The position numbers and the translations under genes were made by a program. DNA of 64,000 nucleotides from Flavobacteriales bacterium. Lineage in GTDB: Bacteria > Bacteroidota > Bacteroidia > UBA10329. The stretch lies in contig JAIOYP010000007.1 of assembly GCA_021741155.1 (NCBI GenBank), positions 55,216-119,215 of the forward strand, in the 5' to 3' direction. Below, one piece after another: positions 27,655 to 37,546 of this stretch. The notes under the pieces were generated by a model, which worked only from the letters and a program-made list of their open reading frames with translations, ran no database searches and had not been told where the DNA came from. Within the stretch, counting starts at the first letter, position 1. Each line of letters opens with the position of its first letter.

Positions 27655-29993
27655 CGACCGCGTTTACGCAATTCCTGATTGGCTTTTTCAAGTTCATCAA
27701 GCTTGGTTTTCTGCAAGGCTTCAGTTTCCTTTTGGCGAGTTATGTCTACACCAATGCTGACAATTTGCTTCAATTTACCAGTCTGATCCATAATTGGATT
27801 GAACGTGGTTGAAACCCAAACTTCCTCACCAGATTTCGTCAATAAAATGTTGTCAGAAGTGAACGTTTCGCCATTAATCATCTTTTGATATGTTTCGTTG
27901 ATTAGCGATTGATTGGTTTGCGTACCTGACAGAAATGACCATGGTTCTTTACCTACGATCTCTTCTTCCGAGTATCCCGTTATTTCTGTAAATCCTCGAT
28001 TAGCCCATGTAATTCGTCCATCTGCCGCATGAATCAAAACACCATTGCTTGTTTCTGAAGCAACCAAAGAGAGCGTTTCTATTTTTTCCTGCGTCAGTTT
28101 TCTGTCAGTAATCTCTTCCGTTATTCCTGCCACGCGAACAACTTTTCCATTTGCATCTAAAACTGGATAGGACCGATCGCGCACCCATTTGACGCTGCCG
28201 TTCTTCATCATAAGGCGATATTCTATATCATATTCCCCTGTTGAAGCAAACAGCCTGAATTGAGTAGTGACAAACTCAAGGTCTTGAGGATGAATATTCT
28301 TAATCCACGAACGGGAATCGGCATAAAGTTCCTGAACAGAACTGCCATAAAGGGATTCGTAACGCGGACTGACGTATAAAACCTTATTCAACTCCCAATC
28401 TGTTAGCCAAAACACCTCTGATATGTTCTCAGCCATATCGCGGAACAGTTGCTCACTCTCCTTTTTGGAAGACTCTAACAGATGTCGTTCTGTCATATCC
28501 ATGATGATTCCATCCATACGTGTGGCTCTGCCATCTGAATCAAGAATTGCCCGACCTCGGGAAAGAACGTACGTGGTTACTCCATTCTTGAGAAGGCGAT
28601 ATTCTGCTGAGTATTCTCCCGTTTTCAGACCATTAACTAGCTGTTTTCTGACGGTTTCTCTATCGTCTGGATGGATTATATTATAAAACTGTTCAGCTTC
28701 CAGTTCGGGGGCAAAGTCTTCAAAGAGTTTCGCGCATCGATCGTCCCATTTCAATTTGTCACTACCAACAGTCCAATACCAGACTCCAATTTTTGCAGTG
28801 CTCAGAATAAGATCACGATGAAGAGTTTTAGCCTCCAATTCGCGCTGTACTCGAACACGATCAGAGATGTCTTGAACAGTTCCAGACATGCTCTGAGTTT
28901 GATTTTTGGCATCGAGAATTACTTTTCCTACACCGCGCAAGTGTTTTGTTTTGCCATCAGGGGTAACAATCCTATATATGAAATCGGTGTCAATTCCTTT
29001 TACCAAACTGGCAAATCCAGCATCAAATAATGGTAGGTCGTCTGTATGTGTTAAGCCACGTATCAACTCCACGTTTAGCGGCTGTTTTTCGATACCATGT
29101 ATCCTGAACAGCTCATCAGACCAAATGACGGTTGGGTCTGAAGGATTGAGAGACCAGCTCCCGATTTTAGCTATGGATTGAGCAGTAATAAGTGCGGTTT
29201 CGCTCCGTTCCAACTCCAATTGAATAAGAACCCTATCGGTGATGTCTTCTATGAAAAGAACAGCGCCACCGATAACCGAATCCGATTGGTACCAAGGGTT
29301 CATTTTCCACCTCAGAATTTGTTGTTTCCCATCTGCCCGAATCATTGAATCATTCTCAGAACTCAGTGTTTCGCCTTTAAGACATCGTTGATGAACGGCC
29401 TTCCAATTATCTGGAATTTCGGGCACCACATCGTAATGATTGTTCCCAAGAAGCTCCTCCTCAGTCTTAGATTCAAGACTCAGCCATGTTTCGCTTACCA
29501 CAAGGTAATTCATATTGAGGTCGAACATTGCTACCGCAATTGGCGCGTTGCGAACCATGTTTCGCATAGAAGCTTCGCTCGATTTTAAGCGCTCTTCACT
29601 CAATTGAAGCCGCAGCGTAGAATGTAGTCGTTGCAACGCCTTTCTTATTGCTACAGGTAAACGTTTGAGCGTTGAGCGCAGCACATAATCTTCAATGCCC
29701 TCTCCGAGAAGTTCAATCGCTATGTCTTCAGATAGGTCAAAAGCTAACAGGATAAAAGGCGCACTAAGACCAATTTCGTTCGCCTGAGAAAGAAGTTTTA
29801 CTGCGTTTGTATCAGCTAAGCTATACGGGCTAAGAATAACGTCAGGAGAAAAGGCTTTAAGCTTGGTTCTGAACTCGTTTTCGTTTGTGGCAACTTCATA
29901 GGTATAACCGAATTCGGCATCATCAAGCTCGCGCAACACACTCTCCGTTTCAGCATGAAAGTCTTCAACGATTATGATTTTTATGGGCTTCAA
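27651..29993 (-). CDS. Degenerate receiver plus five PAS domains, no kinase
   Basis: 780 residues from a TTG at 29993; an in-frame TAG lies three codons upstream, so no earlier start exists. Residues 1-125 have the receiver fold (IIIVEDFHAET with Glu10-Asp11), but the phospho-acceptor Asp is Pro56 (VILSPYSL), the usual Thr/Ser is Ala84 and the conserved Lys is Arg106. Five PAS/PAC units follow (about 138-775) with no membrane segment. The protein stops at LDELEKANQELRKRGR, the phrase that usually leads into a histidine-kinase dimerisation helix. It thus senses (PAS ligands or redox) without phospho-transfer, or is a truncated kinase. Confidence 0.82.
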   Translation of the reverse strand: MKPIKIIIVEDFHAETESVLRELDDAEFGYTYEVATNENEFRTKLKAFSPDVILSPYSLADTNAVKLLSQANEIGLSAPFILLAFDLSEDIAIELLGEGIEDYVLRSTLKRLPVAIRKALQRLHSTLRLQLSEERLKSSEASMRNMVRNAPIAVAMFDLNMNYLVVSETWLSLESKTEEELLGNNHYDVVPEIPDNWKAVHQRCLKGETLSSENDSMIRADGKQQILRWKMNPWYQSDSVIGGAVLFIEDITDRVLIQLELERSETALITAQSIAKIGSWSLNPSDPTVIWSDELFRIHGIEKQPLNVELIRGLTHTDDLPLFDAGFASLVKGIDTDFIYRIVTPDGKTKHLRGVGKVILDAKNQTQSMSGTVQDISDRVRVQRELEAKTLHRDLILSTAKIGVWYWTVGSDKLKWDDRCAKLFEDFAPELEAEQFYNIIHPDDRETVRKQLVNGLKTGEYSAEYRLLKNGVTTYVLSRGRAILDSDGRATRMDGIIMDMTERHLLESSKKESEQLFRDMAENISEVFWLTDWELNKVLYVSPRYESLYGSSVQELYADSRSWIKNIHPQDLEFVTTQFRLFASTGEYDIEYRLMMKNGSVKWVRDRSYPVLDANGKVVRVAGITEEITDRKLTQEKIETLSLVASETSNGVLIHAADGRITWANRGFTEITGYSEEEIVGKEPWSFLSGTQTNQSLINETYQKMINGETFTSDNILLTKSGEEVWVSTTFNPIMDQTGKLKQIVSIGVDITRQKETEALQKTKLDELEKANQELRKRGR

Positions 29994-30096
29994 AAGTTGC
30001 TATTGTTAAGACCTATGAACCACTACTCTTTAATTGTGTACAAAGTTTCACAAGAGTTAATCAATTTTGAGCCGCCCTAACCTTACGCGCCCCTAC

Positions 30097-30126
30097 TTGC
30101 CACCTCACAACCATGGCGTACTTTTG
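30097..30126 (+). promoter_or_regulatory. lepA promoter
   Basis: TTG (30097-30099), 19 nt, TACTTTTG (30119-30126): a full match to the Bacteroidota vegetative promoter. The ATG at 30133 lies 6 nt after the box, giving a very short or absent 5' leader. Confidence 0.6.
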
Positions 30127-30132
30127 CCGCCC

Positions 30133-31920
30133 ATGAAAAACATCCGCAACTTCTGCATCATTGCCCACATTGATCACGGTAAGAGCACCTTGGCCGACCG
30201 CCTTCTACAAGTGACTGGTACTGTTACTGACCGAGAAGCACAAGCTCAGGTGTTGGATGATATGGATTTGGAGCGCGAGCGCGGCATTACCATTAAGAGT
30301 CACGCCATTCAAATGAACTATCATTTGAATGGGGAAGATTACATCCTCAACCTCATCGACACTCCTGGACACGTTGATTTCTCGTACGAAGTTTCGCGCG
30401 CCATTGCAGCCTGCGAAGGCGCACTGCTCATCGTAGATGCGGCTCAGGGAATTCAAGCTCAGACCATTTCCAACCTCTATTTAGCGTTGGAGCATGACCT
30501 TGAGATTATTCCGATTCTGAACAAGATTGACCTTGATAGTGCCAATCCAGAAGAGGTGAAGGATCAAATTGTTGATCTTTTAGGTTGCGAAAGAAGCTCC
30601 ATTCTTGCCGCTAGCGGAAAAACAGGTGTGGGTGTTCCGGAAATGTTGGAGGCTATTGTAGCACGCGTTCCTGCTCCCAAAGGTGACCCTGATGCTCCAT
30701 TGCAAGCGTTGATTTTTGATTCTGTTTTCAATCCTTTCCGAGGAATTATTGCCTACTACCGCGTTCTGAACGGAAAAATCAGAAAAGGAGAGCAGGTGAA
30801 ATTCGTGGCCACAGAGAAACAATATGGCGCGGATGAAATTGGCATTTTGAAGCTAAAACCGTTCCCGCTACAAGAAGTTTGTGCGGGTAATGTGGGCTAC
30901 ATCATTTCAGGAATTAAAACCGCCAAAGAGGTGAAGGTTGGCGATACGATTACATCGGTTAGTCGCCCGTGCACAACTGCGATTCAAGGATTTGAGAACG
31001 TGAAACCGATGGTTTTCGCTGGTATCTATCCTGTTGATACGGAGGATTACGAGGAGTTGCGGACCAGCATGGACAAGCTCCAACTCAATGACGCTTCCCT
31101 TACCTACGAGCCAGAAAGTTCGGCTGCGCTTGGCTTTGGTTTCCGTTGTGGCTTCTTGGGAATGCTTCACATGGAGATTATCCAAGAACGTCTAGAGCGC
31201 GAGTTTGACATGACGGTAATTACCACCGTTCCCAACGTTTCGTACATCGCTCACACCAAAAAAGGGGAACGTTTAATTGTGAACAACCCGTCTGACCTTC
31301 CAGAACCGAATTATTTGGAGATGGTGGAAGAGCCTTACATCGCTGCGCAAATCATCAGCAAATCTGAATACGTTGGGGTGATAATGACGCTTTGTATTGA
31401 GAAGCGAGGCGTTCTGAAAAATCAGATTTACCTAACCAGCGACCGTGTGGAGTTGCAATTTGAGCTTCCGTTGGGCGAGATTGTCTTTGACTTTTACGAT
31501 AAACTAAAGTCGATTTCTCGTGGGTACGCATCCTTCGATTATCAACCGCTTGACTACAAAGCCAGCCGATTGGTAAGGTTGGATATTCTACTAAACGGAG
31601 ATCCGGTAGATGCACTTTCTGCGCTTATCCACGCAGATAATGCGCATACTTTAGGAAAGAAAATCTGCGCTAAGTTGCGCGAGCTTATACCAAGACAACA
31701 GTTTGATATTGCCATTCAGGCGGCAATTGGAGCAAAAATCATTTCCCGAGAAACGGTAAAGGCGCTGCGAAAAGACGTGACCGCCAAGTGCTACGGTGGC
31801 GACATCTCGCGTAAGCGTAAACTCCTAGAAAAGCAGAAGAAGGGTAAGAAACGTATGCGCCAGGTAGGAAACGTTGAAGTTCCTCAGTCGGCTTTTATGG
31901 CTGTTCTGAAGCTAGACTGA
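30133..31920 (+). CDS. lepA: Elongation factor 4 (back-translocating GTPase)
   Basis: 595 residues from ATG 30133 ([19 protein letters not shown]), matching the length of LepA; a TTG at 30067 would add 22 unlikely residues. The GTPase P-loop AHIDHGKST (11-19), DTPGHVDF and NKIDL are intact. LepA-specific features include KRGVLKN (effector/domain V region) and a basic C-terminal tail [17 protein letters not shown]. It acts on stalled ribosomes during elongation. The gene is monocistronic here, divergent from the PAS protein. Confidence 0.97.
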   Translation: MKNIRNFCIIAHIDHGKSTLADRLLQVTGTVTDREAQAQVLDDMDLERERGITIKSHAIQMNYHLNGEDYILNLIDTPGHVDFSYEVSRAIAACEGALLIVDAAQGIQAQTISNLYLALEHDLEIIPILNKIDLDSANPEEVKDQIVDLLGCERSSILAASGKTGVGVPEMLEAIVARVPAPKGDPDAPLQALIFDSVFNPFRGIIAYYRVLNGKIRKGEQVKFVATEKQYGADEIGILKLKPFPLQEVCAGNVGYIISGIKTAKEVKVGDTITSVSRPCTTAIQGFENVKPMVFAGIYPVDTEDYEELRTSMDKLQLNDASLTYEPESSAALGFGFRCGFLGMLHMEIIQERLEREFDMTVITTVPNVSYIAHTKKGERLIVNNPSDLPEPNYLEMVEEPYIAAQIISKSEYVGVIMTLCIEKRGVLKNQIYLTSDRVELQFELPLGEIVFDFYDKLKSISRGYASFDYQPLDYKASRLVRLDILLNGDPVDALSALIHADNAHTLGKKICAKLRELIPRQQFDIAIQAAIGAKIISRETVKALRKDVTAKCYGGDISRKRKLLEKQKKGKKRMRQVGNVEVPQSAFMAVLKLD

Positions 31921-31925
31921 TTCCT

Positions 31926-33134
31926 TTACCCGATAGGCAATCGGTTAATGAACTGCGACAGCATTGGAACGGCAAAGGAATACTTACCGTGTCGGTTCTT
32001 GTAGATCAGCCCCGATTCGGCCAATTTGTTCAGCATCTGATTTATCTGACTTGGGCTGAAGTTCCGCATCTCCATGGTCTTAGACCTTTCGGCAATTTCC
32101 TGAACAGTGAACTCCTCTTCCGCATTGGGAAGTTTGGCTATCACGGCTAAAAGGTCTCGCTGTCGGTCGGTGACTCGATTCCATCTGCCAGCGAAAAAAT
32201 CACTGTCCAATTTTCTCATGACCTCCTTGATGGTGACGACTGGACTAGTAATACCAATACTTATCTGTTGCAAATAAGAATCGTAAGCTTCTTTACAAAG
32301 AAACTGTACGAAGTAAGGATACCCTCCAGAATCTGCGATAATCTCATTTACAGCGCCATTTGTGAAACGTACTGGGCAATCCGAGTCCATTATTGGTTTG
32401 AGGATAGCATCCCGACATTGATCCTTGTTCAACCTATCTAGCATGAGCACATGGAACATACGTTCGGCATAGGTTCGGGCATCCACCAGTTTCGGAAAGA
32501 GTGTGGGTAGACCAGTAAGCACTAATAGATAGGGTATTCCTTTCCGTTGCATGGACTGAAACACGTCCAAAAGCATTGAAAGTGGGTATTGCTGTGACCC
32601 CCCCTGATCGCTTAAGTTTTGAGCCTCATCATATGCCAAAACAATTCCATTTGCCTTTCCTTCAACAGATTTCCATACAAGTTCAAGCACGGCTTTGAGT
32701 TTGTCGGATGGAAGGCCAGGAGTGTTTCTAAAGACATTGGTCAGGACATCAAATCCTAGATTGATGGGAATCTTCTCTGTGGTCGAAATAAATCCGATAC
32801 TCCTTCTTTCAGATTCGTGTACTGTAAAAGATGAAACAATTGCAGAAAGGTCGGAGATGATACGAATGCAAAGCATTTCTTCACTCACACTTGCTGATTC
32901 GCTCAGATCTGTGCCTGCCCATATCCATCCACGAGACAGGGCTATCGGCCGAAAAGTGTCCAAAAGCACCGTTTTACCCAATCCCCTGAGTCCCGTTAAT
33001 ACAAGGTTCGAAAGAACGGGGTTCTGATTAAGCAACGTGTCAAACTCTCGTTGTTCATTCTGTCTTCCAGCCAAATAGGGAGGCTGATGTCCTGCTCCTG
33101 GCCGAAACGGATTGGCAAATTCCTGATTCATCAT
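31926..33134 (-). CDS. AAA/STAND-like ATPase with winged-helix tail
   Basis: 402 residues. An N-terminal NPFRPGAGHQPPYLAGRQ precedes Walker A GLRGLGKT (48-55) and Walker B VLAYDEAQ (165-172), with a sensor region PYLLVLTGLP. The last 80 residues (about 320-400) are helical with QINQMLNKLAESGLIYKNRHGKY, a winged-helix signature. The layout is that of the ORC1/AAA_16 type ATPases, often stand-alone and near mobile or stress loci; the cargo is unknown. Its own promoter and an inverted repeat precede it, so it is separate from the glycosyltransferase array although it lies at its end. Confidence 0.75.
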   Translation of the reverse strand: MMNQEFANPFRPGAGHQPPYLAGRQNEQREFDTLLNQNPVLSNLVLTGLRGLGKTVLLDTFRPIALSRGWIWAGTDLSESASVSEEMLCIRIISDLSAIVSSFTVHESERRSIGFISTTEKIPINLGFDVLTNVFRNTPGLPSDKLKAVLELVWKSVEGKANGIVLAYDEAQNLSDQGGSQQYPLSMLLDVFQSMQRKGIPYLLVLTGLPTLFPKLVDARTYAERMFHVLMLDRLNKDQCRDAILKPIMDSDCPVRFTNGAVNEIIADSGGYPYFVQFLCKEAYDSYLQQISIGITSPVVTIKEVMRKLDSDFFAGRWNRVTDRQRDLLAVIAKLPNAEEEFTVQEIAERSKTMEMRNFSPSQINQMLNKLAESGLIYKNRHGKYSFAVPMLSQFINRLPIG

Positions 33135-33153
33135 AAACTAGTATTTATGCCGA

Positions 33154-33161
33154 CAAATATA
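33154..33161 (-). promoter_or_regulatory. -7 box of the AAA ATPase gene
   Basis: TATATTTG on the minus strand is an exact TAnnTTTG match, 20 nt before the ATG at 33134. A TTC lies 21 nt upstream. Confidence 0.45.
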
Positions 33162-33166
33162 GTCGT

Positions 33167-33194
33167 CTAAATTTACTGTTGGGAATAAATTTAG
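33167..33194. promoter_or_regulatory. Inverted repeat next to the ATPase promoter (possible operator)
   Basis: Perfect 9-bp inverted repeat CTAAATTTA/TAAATTTAG with a 10-nt spacer, overlapping the expected -33 area of the ATPase promoter and the stop codon of the upstream glycosyltransferase. Because the ATPase has a winged-helix tail, autoregulation is possible, but unproven. Confidence 0.4.
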
Positions 33195-34984
33195 TCTTTG
33201 GTTGTAATCACCTCATACCGGATGTCATCCAAGTAGATGTCCGCTTTTCCGGTAGTGTATGGGTAAACAATCCAATTATCGCTTGTATCCACGGCTGGTT
33301 TCAGGGGCACGATGGTCTCCACTTTCAACCATTTCCCTTCTTCGGCCACCAAATGTCCGAGTGAAACATACTCATGCCCATAATCTGAGGAATCGTTTCT
33401 AAACGAATACGCGATGGTCAGTTCTGGATAGGCGATACTAGCCCAAACCATGGCCGTGATGAGCAGCTTTCTGTCTCCCCTTGCTCCCATCTCGGAAACG
33501 GGAACGCCTAGGGTTGAACCGTAATTGCTCTTTGCATTGATAAGCGTGCTTCTAAGCCCTGCGTAAGCCTTCTCAGTATTGATTCCTTGATTGCCCCAAG
33601 TTGTTCCCTCTTCAAAATCGCTTTCAAACACGGCACGACTTTGAATTTCTTCATCAGAAGGAAGTTGTGGTTGTGATTCTTGTCGGTAGAAAATACCGTC
33701 ATATTTCCTGTCGGTTTTCATGAAAACCGTCCAAAATCGTTCTTGGTCCATTCCGTCCCAATGCAGAATGAACTTCTGATATTGGTAGCTCTGCACCAGA
33801 TTGACGGACATGAAAAACAAACAGAGCGTGACGATTACAGCTTTCCCCGCCTTTCCCGAATTTTGCAGGAGAAAGGCCAATCCTATTGCAAAGAATGGCA
33901 GGTATTCTATGAGGGCGCGCATTCCTAAACTGCCGCCATAATACCAGTTCCACCAGCAGGAAATAACGTAAACGGAAAGCGCAAGAAAGACCCAAAGCCA
34001 AATGGCATCGGCTTGCTTTTTAAGCACCATCCACCCTAATCCAATCGCTCCCAAAAACGCAATGGGCGTGTATACAAAAAACCCTTTTTTAAAGCTGAAT
34101 AGGACGTTCAATATCTCTGGATTCATAAAATTGAAGCCTTCTCCTTCGTACGACCAAATCAATGCTTTGCCGACCTGACCAACATACATAAGCGACTGAA
34201 AGGAAAGCACCATAAATACAACCGCCACTCCCAGCAAAAGCTTCTTGCCAATGCCTTCCATCGCTAGCAGTTTCTCTTTCAGTGGAACGATTCCTCCCGC
34301 AATGAAGGGAACGCTAAAAATGACAAGTCCGTTGGCGGGACGAACCAGCACAATCAACCCAAAGACGATGGAAGAAATGATGAACGAGGCTCGGCTTCCT
34401 GTTTTAAACCACGCATCAACAGAAAACAGAAAAACGCAAAACAGCGAAAAGCTGTAGGCGTGCGACATGGCGGGCTCGGAAATTGAATAGTGAAAAAGTC
34501 CCGTTGCGAACAGGAGTAAGACCACCACGAATAAGGAAACAATGCGGTCCGTTCCACGATTTTCGAGATAACGCGAGAGGAAATACATCCCAACCCCCAC
34601 GTAAAAGAGTGCTCCGAGCATGACTCCGATGTGAAAAGGCTCAGAATATCCATCAATAGGATAACCAAACACCAAGGCTGCCAAGCACGATAAAAGGAAG
34701 AACGGCAACATGAGCACTGCCGTACCTACATAGTATTTGTTCACCCTTCCTATTTCGGAATGAACAGTGAAATCGGCACCTCCACCATCAAAATAAACAT
34801 CGGCATAGGAACGAATTACCTGTTCCCAGTTGAAAGAATGTTCGAGGAAAATAGCCACGAGGTAGCCGTAATAACCTTGCGCATCGGCATGAATGAGACC
34901 GTACATGGCTTCGTTGTCGAAGATGCCGCTTAGCCCCAAAAGTGCCGCGCTAACTAACGCAAGTATGATGATTCCAATCCTCAT
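33191..34984 (-). CDS. GT-C membrane glycosyltransferase with C-terminal beta-sandwich
   Basis: 597 residues. Residues 1-425 are a multi-spanning GT-C-type membrane domain (about 10-11 segments) with HADAQGYYGYL (Asp34), the first-loop acidic site. The last 170 residues are soluble (about 440-597) and contain ESDFEEGTTWGNQG, GVPVSEMG and KADIYLDDIRYEV, resembling carbohydrate-binding-type jelly rolls. GT-C enzymes take sugars from polyprenyl phosphate carriers. It is a tandem paralogue of the gene at 34981 and overlaps it (ATGA). It is the last gene of the glycosyltransferase array. Confidence 0.75.
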   Translation of the reverse strand: MRIGIIILALVSAALLGLSGIFDNEAMYGLIHADAQGYYGYLVAIFLEHSFNWEQVIRSYADVYFDGGGADFTVHSEIGRVNKYYVGTAVLMLPFFLLSCLAALVFGYPIDGYSEPFHIGVMLGALFYVGVGMYFLSRYLENRGTDRIVSLFVVVLLLFATGLFHYSISEPAMSHAYSFSLFCVFLFSVDAWFKTGSRASFIISSIVFGLIVLVRPANGLVIFSVPFIAGGIVPLKEKLLAMEGIGKKLLLGVAVVFMVLSFQSLMYVGQVGKALIWSYEGEGFNFMNPEILNVLFSFKKGFFVYTPIAFLGAIGLGWMVLKKQADAIWLWVFLALSVYVISCWWNWYYGGSLGMRALIEYLPFFAIGLAFLLQNSGKAGKAVIVTLCLFFMSVNLVQSYQYQKFILHWDGMDQERFWTVFMKTDRKYDGIFYRQESQPQLPSDEEIQSRAVFESDFEEGTTWGNQGINTEKAYAGLRSTLINAKSNYGSTLGVPVSEMGARGDRKLLITAMVWASIAYPELTIAYSFRNDSSDYGHEYVSLGHLVAEEGKWLKVETIVPLKPAVDTSDNWIVYPYTTGKADIYLDDIRYEVITTKD

Positions 34985-36768
34985 TGCGTGGTGATGAAAC
35001 TCACCTGTATGTCATCAAAATAAACGGTGGAACGGTCTGATTTCATCGGGTAAAGAATAAACTTATCCGTAGAGTCTCTAGGAAAACCGCACTTGAAAAC
35101 GGCTTCAACCCACGACCATTCGTTTCTTCCCGCAAATTGCGGCCTCAGTGCGCGACTTTTCCAACAGTAAGAGGCACCAGTGCTGTCTTCGATGGCGAAG
35201 ACGAAGGCTACGTTGGAGGATCGAGAATTTGATTTAACCCAAGCACCTACCCTAACGACATCAGGAGACAAGCTGAGCTCAGAAACTGGCTGGCGGAACG
35301 TGATGCCGTAATCCTGTGTTGGCCCCATGGCAATGCTGAAGTTCCCTTCTCGGCTGTGCTGATTGGTGCGTTGATCCTCGTTGCCCCAACCGCGTTCGGA
35401 TTCCATGTCATTCTTCACAACAACGCTGTCTTTTCCGAGATAGCTGTCTTCGCCTTCATAGCCAGGATAATACCACCTAAGGTCGTTTCCTGTTCGCAGA
35501 AACAGATTCCAATATTTGGCTTTGTTCATATTATCAAAAGGGATGATGTCAATATTGTATTGATAGGTCTGCACCAATTGAACCCCAACAAGAACAAGAC
35601 CGAGCAAGGCAAAAAACCATGGCCTGAATAACCACCAGCCTCTATGAAGCAAGCTGGCCAAGCCAATGGCGAAGAATGGATAGTATTCGATAAAAGCGCG
35701 GTGGCCGTATGATCCGCCATAATACCACATCCACCATGAGGCAATAACCCACGAAACCACGAATAGAAAGAACATGAGCCAAGCGTATCGGGCCGTTTCT
35801 TTTATAGCTCCAGAAACCATTCCGAGCACAGCGAGAAACAGAATAGGGCAGTAAACGAACAGCCCTTTTCGGTAACTGAAAAGTACATTCATCAATTCGG
35901 GAGAAGAAAAATTGAAGCCTTCTTCCTGATAGGACCAAACAATAGGCGAGCCCGTTTGAAGGAAGTAAATGAATGGCTGAATCATGACAACCAAAAGGCC
36001 AATAGCAATGGCCGTAAAGAGTGCTTTCTTCTCCGATAGGAAAGTCTCAAGCCCGTAGACTGTTCCGAACAACCCCGAGGTTAACACTGGAATTCCAAAC
36101 ACAACCAGACCATTTATTGGTCGAATAAGAACGGTGAGACCAACAGCAACGGCTGCAAACAAAAGCGACCTACCATGCTGCTCCGAAAATGCCTTGTGGA
36201 TGAAAAACAGAAAGGCCGAAATGGTGAAAAACGAATAGACATGCGACATGGCTGGCGCATAGAGCGTGTAGTGCAACAGGTTGGTGCCGAAGGATATGAA
36301 AAGCAGCGTAGTAAGGGTTGCAAATCGGTTGAATCCAAAGGCAAGAAGTAATCGTCCGAGATACCACAGTCCCAAACTAAGGCAAGCAATTGCCGCAAAC
36401 GCTGACATCAACTGAAACGGCCACGAATAGCCATCAACAGGCACGCCTAGAACCCAACTGACCGCACATCCAACGAGAAAGAACGGGGCTTGAACAATGG
36501 CCGTTCCGACAAAATACTTGTTGACGTTTCCCTCATCCGAAGGAACGATAAACCGAGCGCGTTTGTCTTCGGGATAATAGGTTTGATTGAGCGAATCGAC
36601 AAAGTCGAATTGAAGGTCGTGATAGATAAAAACTGCCGGTAAATAAGCGTGGTAGCCTTGTCCGTCTGTTTGAATAATTGGGTCTTCAGAAAGTGTTTGC
36701 CAGCGGGTGAGGCCAGCGAAACAAATCAGCCCGAAAAAAACGAGAGAAATTGTTGTTCTCAGTCTCAA
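34981..36768 (-). CDS. GT-C membrane glycosyltransferase with C-terminal beta-sandwich (paralogue)
   Basis: 595 residues, same architecture as its downstream neighbour: membrane block to about 430 with the first-loop acid in TDGQGYHAYL (Asp35), then a soluble beta-rich domain (about 450-595, MESERGWGNEDQ and STVYFDDIQVSF). The start is a TTG (MRLRTT): the in-frame upstream run holds no ATG, so initiation is weak. It begins 11 nt after the GT2 stop. The two paralogues probably act on related acceptors or add successive residues of one glycan. Confidence 0.75.
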   Translation of the reverse strand: MRLRTTISLVFFGLICFAGLTRWQTLSEDPIIQTDGQGYHAYLPAVFIYHDLQFDFVDSLNQTYYPEDKRARFIVPSDEGNVNKYFVGTAIVQAPFFLVGCAVSWVLGVPVDGYSWPFQLMSAFAAIACLSLGLWYLGRLLLAFGFNRFATLTTLLFISFGTNLLHYTLYAPAMSHVYSFFTISAFLFFIHKAFSEQHGRSLLFAAVAVGLTVLIRPINGLVVFGIPVLTSGLFGTVYGLETFLSEKKALFTAIAIGLLVVMIQPFIYFLQTGSPIVWSYQEEGFNFSSPELMNVLFSYRKGLFVYCPILFLAVLGMVSGAIKETARYAWLMFFLFVVSWVIASWWMWYYGGSYGHRAFIEYYPFFAIGLASLLHRGWWLFRPWFFALLGLVLVGVQLVQTYQYNIDIIPFDNMNKAKYWNLFLRTGNDLRWYYPGYEGEDSYLGKDSVVVKNDMESERGWGNEDQRTNQHSREGNFSIAMGPTQDYGITFRQPVSELSLSPDVVRVGAWVKSNSRSSNVAFVFAIEDSTGASYCWKSRALRPQFAGRNEWSWVEAVFKCGFPRDSTDKFILYPMKSDRSTVYFDDIQVSFITTQ

Positions 36769-36779
36769 ATCATTGAGTA

Positions 36780-37502
36780 CTAATTACTGAAGATATTGTA
36801 CTTTAGAATGCAATAGATGGCGCGGAAGCCGTCTTTGGCACCAATTTTTTTTCCGTCTTCGTAGGTTCTTCCATAATAGGAAATACCCACTTCGTAAATT
36901 CTAATCTTAGGAATGCGACTGATTTTAGCCGTTACTTCTGGCTCAAATCCAAAACGGTTCTCTTTCAAGCTAAGGCTCTGCACCATTTTGGTGTTGAAAA
37001 GCTTGTAGCATGTTTCCATATCGGACAAGTTCAAATTGGTGAACATGTTTGAGAGGAACGTTAGGAATTGGTTTCCGATGGTGTGCCAGAAGAAGAGGAT
37101 ACGATGCGGATTTCCGCCCAAAAAGCGAGAGCCATAAACCACATCGGCATTGCCTTCTACAATTGGTTTTAGCAGGTCGTTGTATTCTCGCGGGTCGTAT
37201 TCCAAATCGGCATCCTGAATAAGCAGGTATTCGCCCGTGGCCAATTCAATCCCTTTATGAAGCGCTGCGCCCTTGCCCATGTTCACGGGTTGTGAGAACA
37301 AACGGATGTCCATGTCCGGGTTTTCTGCTTTGTACTTCTCCACTGCCTCCACAGTATTATCAGAAGAACAGTCGTTCACGATAATGAGCTCCTTTTGGAT
37401 GCCGTGAACGAGTTCAACTGCCTTTATCCGGTCAAGAATGAGGTGGATGGTTCTTCCTTCGTTGTATGCCGGAATAACCAGCGAAAGTTTTGAAAATGAC
37501 AT
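36780..37502 (-). CDS. GT2 glycosyltransferase, dolichyl-phosphate mannose synthase-like
   Basis: 240 residues with no C-terminal membrane segment. GT-A fold motifs are [10 protein letters not shown] (9-18), NDCSSDNT (about 43-50) and DADLEYDP (97-104), the divalent-metal DxD site; later YGSRFLGG. This short form matches bacterial and archaeal polyprenyl-phosphate sugar synthases of the DPM1 type, which load a sugar onto a lipid phosphate at the inner face of the membrane. It would supply the donors for the flanking GT-C enzymes. It is 44 nt downstream of a GT-C gene. Confidence 0.85.
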   Translation of the reverse strand: MSFSKLSLVIPAYNEGRTIHLILDRIKAVELVHGIQKELIIVNDCSSDNTVEAVEKYKAENPDMDIRLFSQPVNMGKGAALHKGIELATGEYLLIQDADLEYDPREYNDLLKPIVEGNADVVYGSRFLGGNPHRILFFWHTIGNQFLTFLSNMFTNLNLSDMETCYKLFNTKMVQSLSLKENRFGFEPEVTAKISRIPKIRIYEVGISYYGRTYEDGKKIGAKDGFRAIYCILKYNIFSN

Positions 37503-37546
37503 CTCTTTATATCAGTGTGTGAAAATCGTAATTAGTGGTGATTCTT

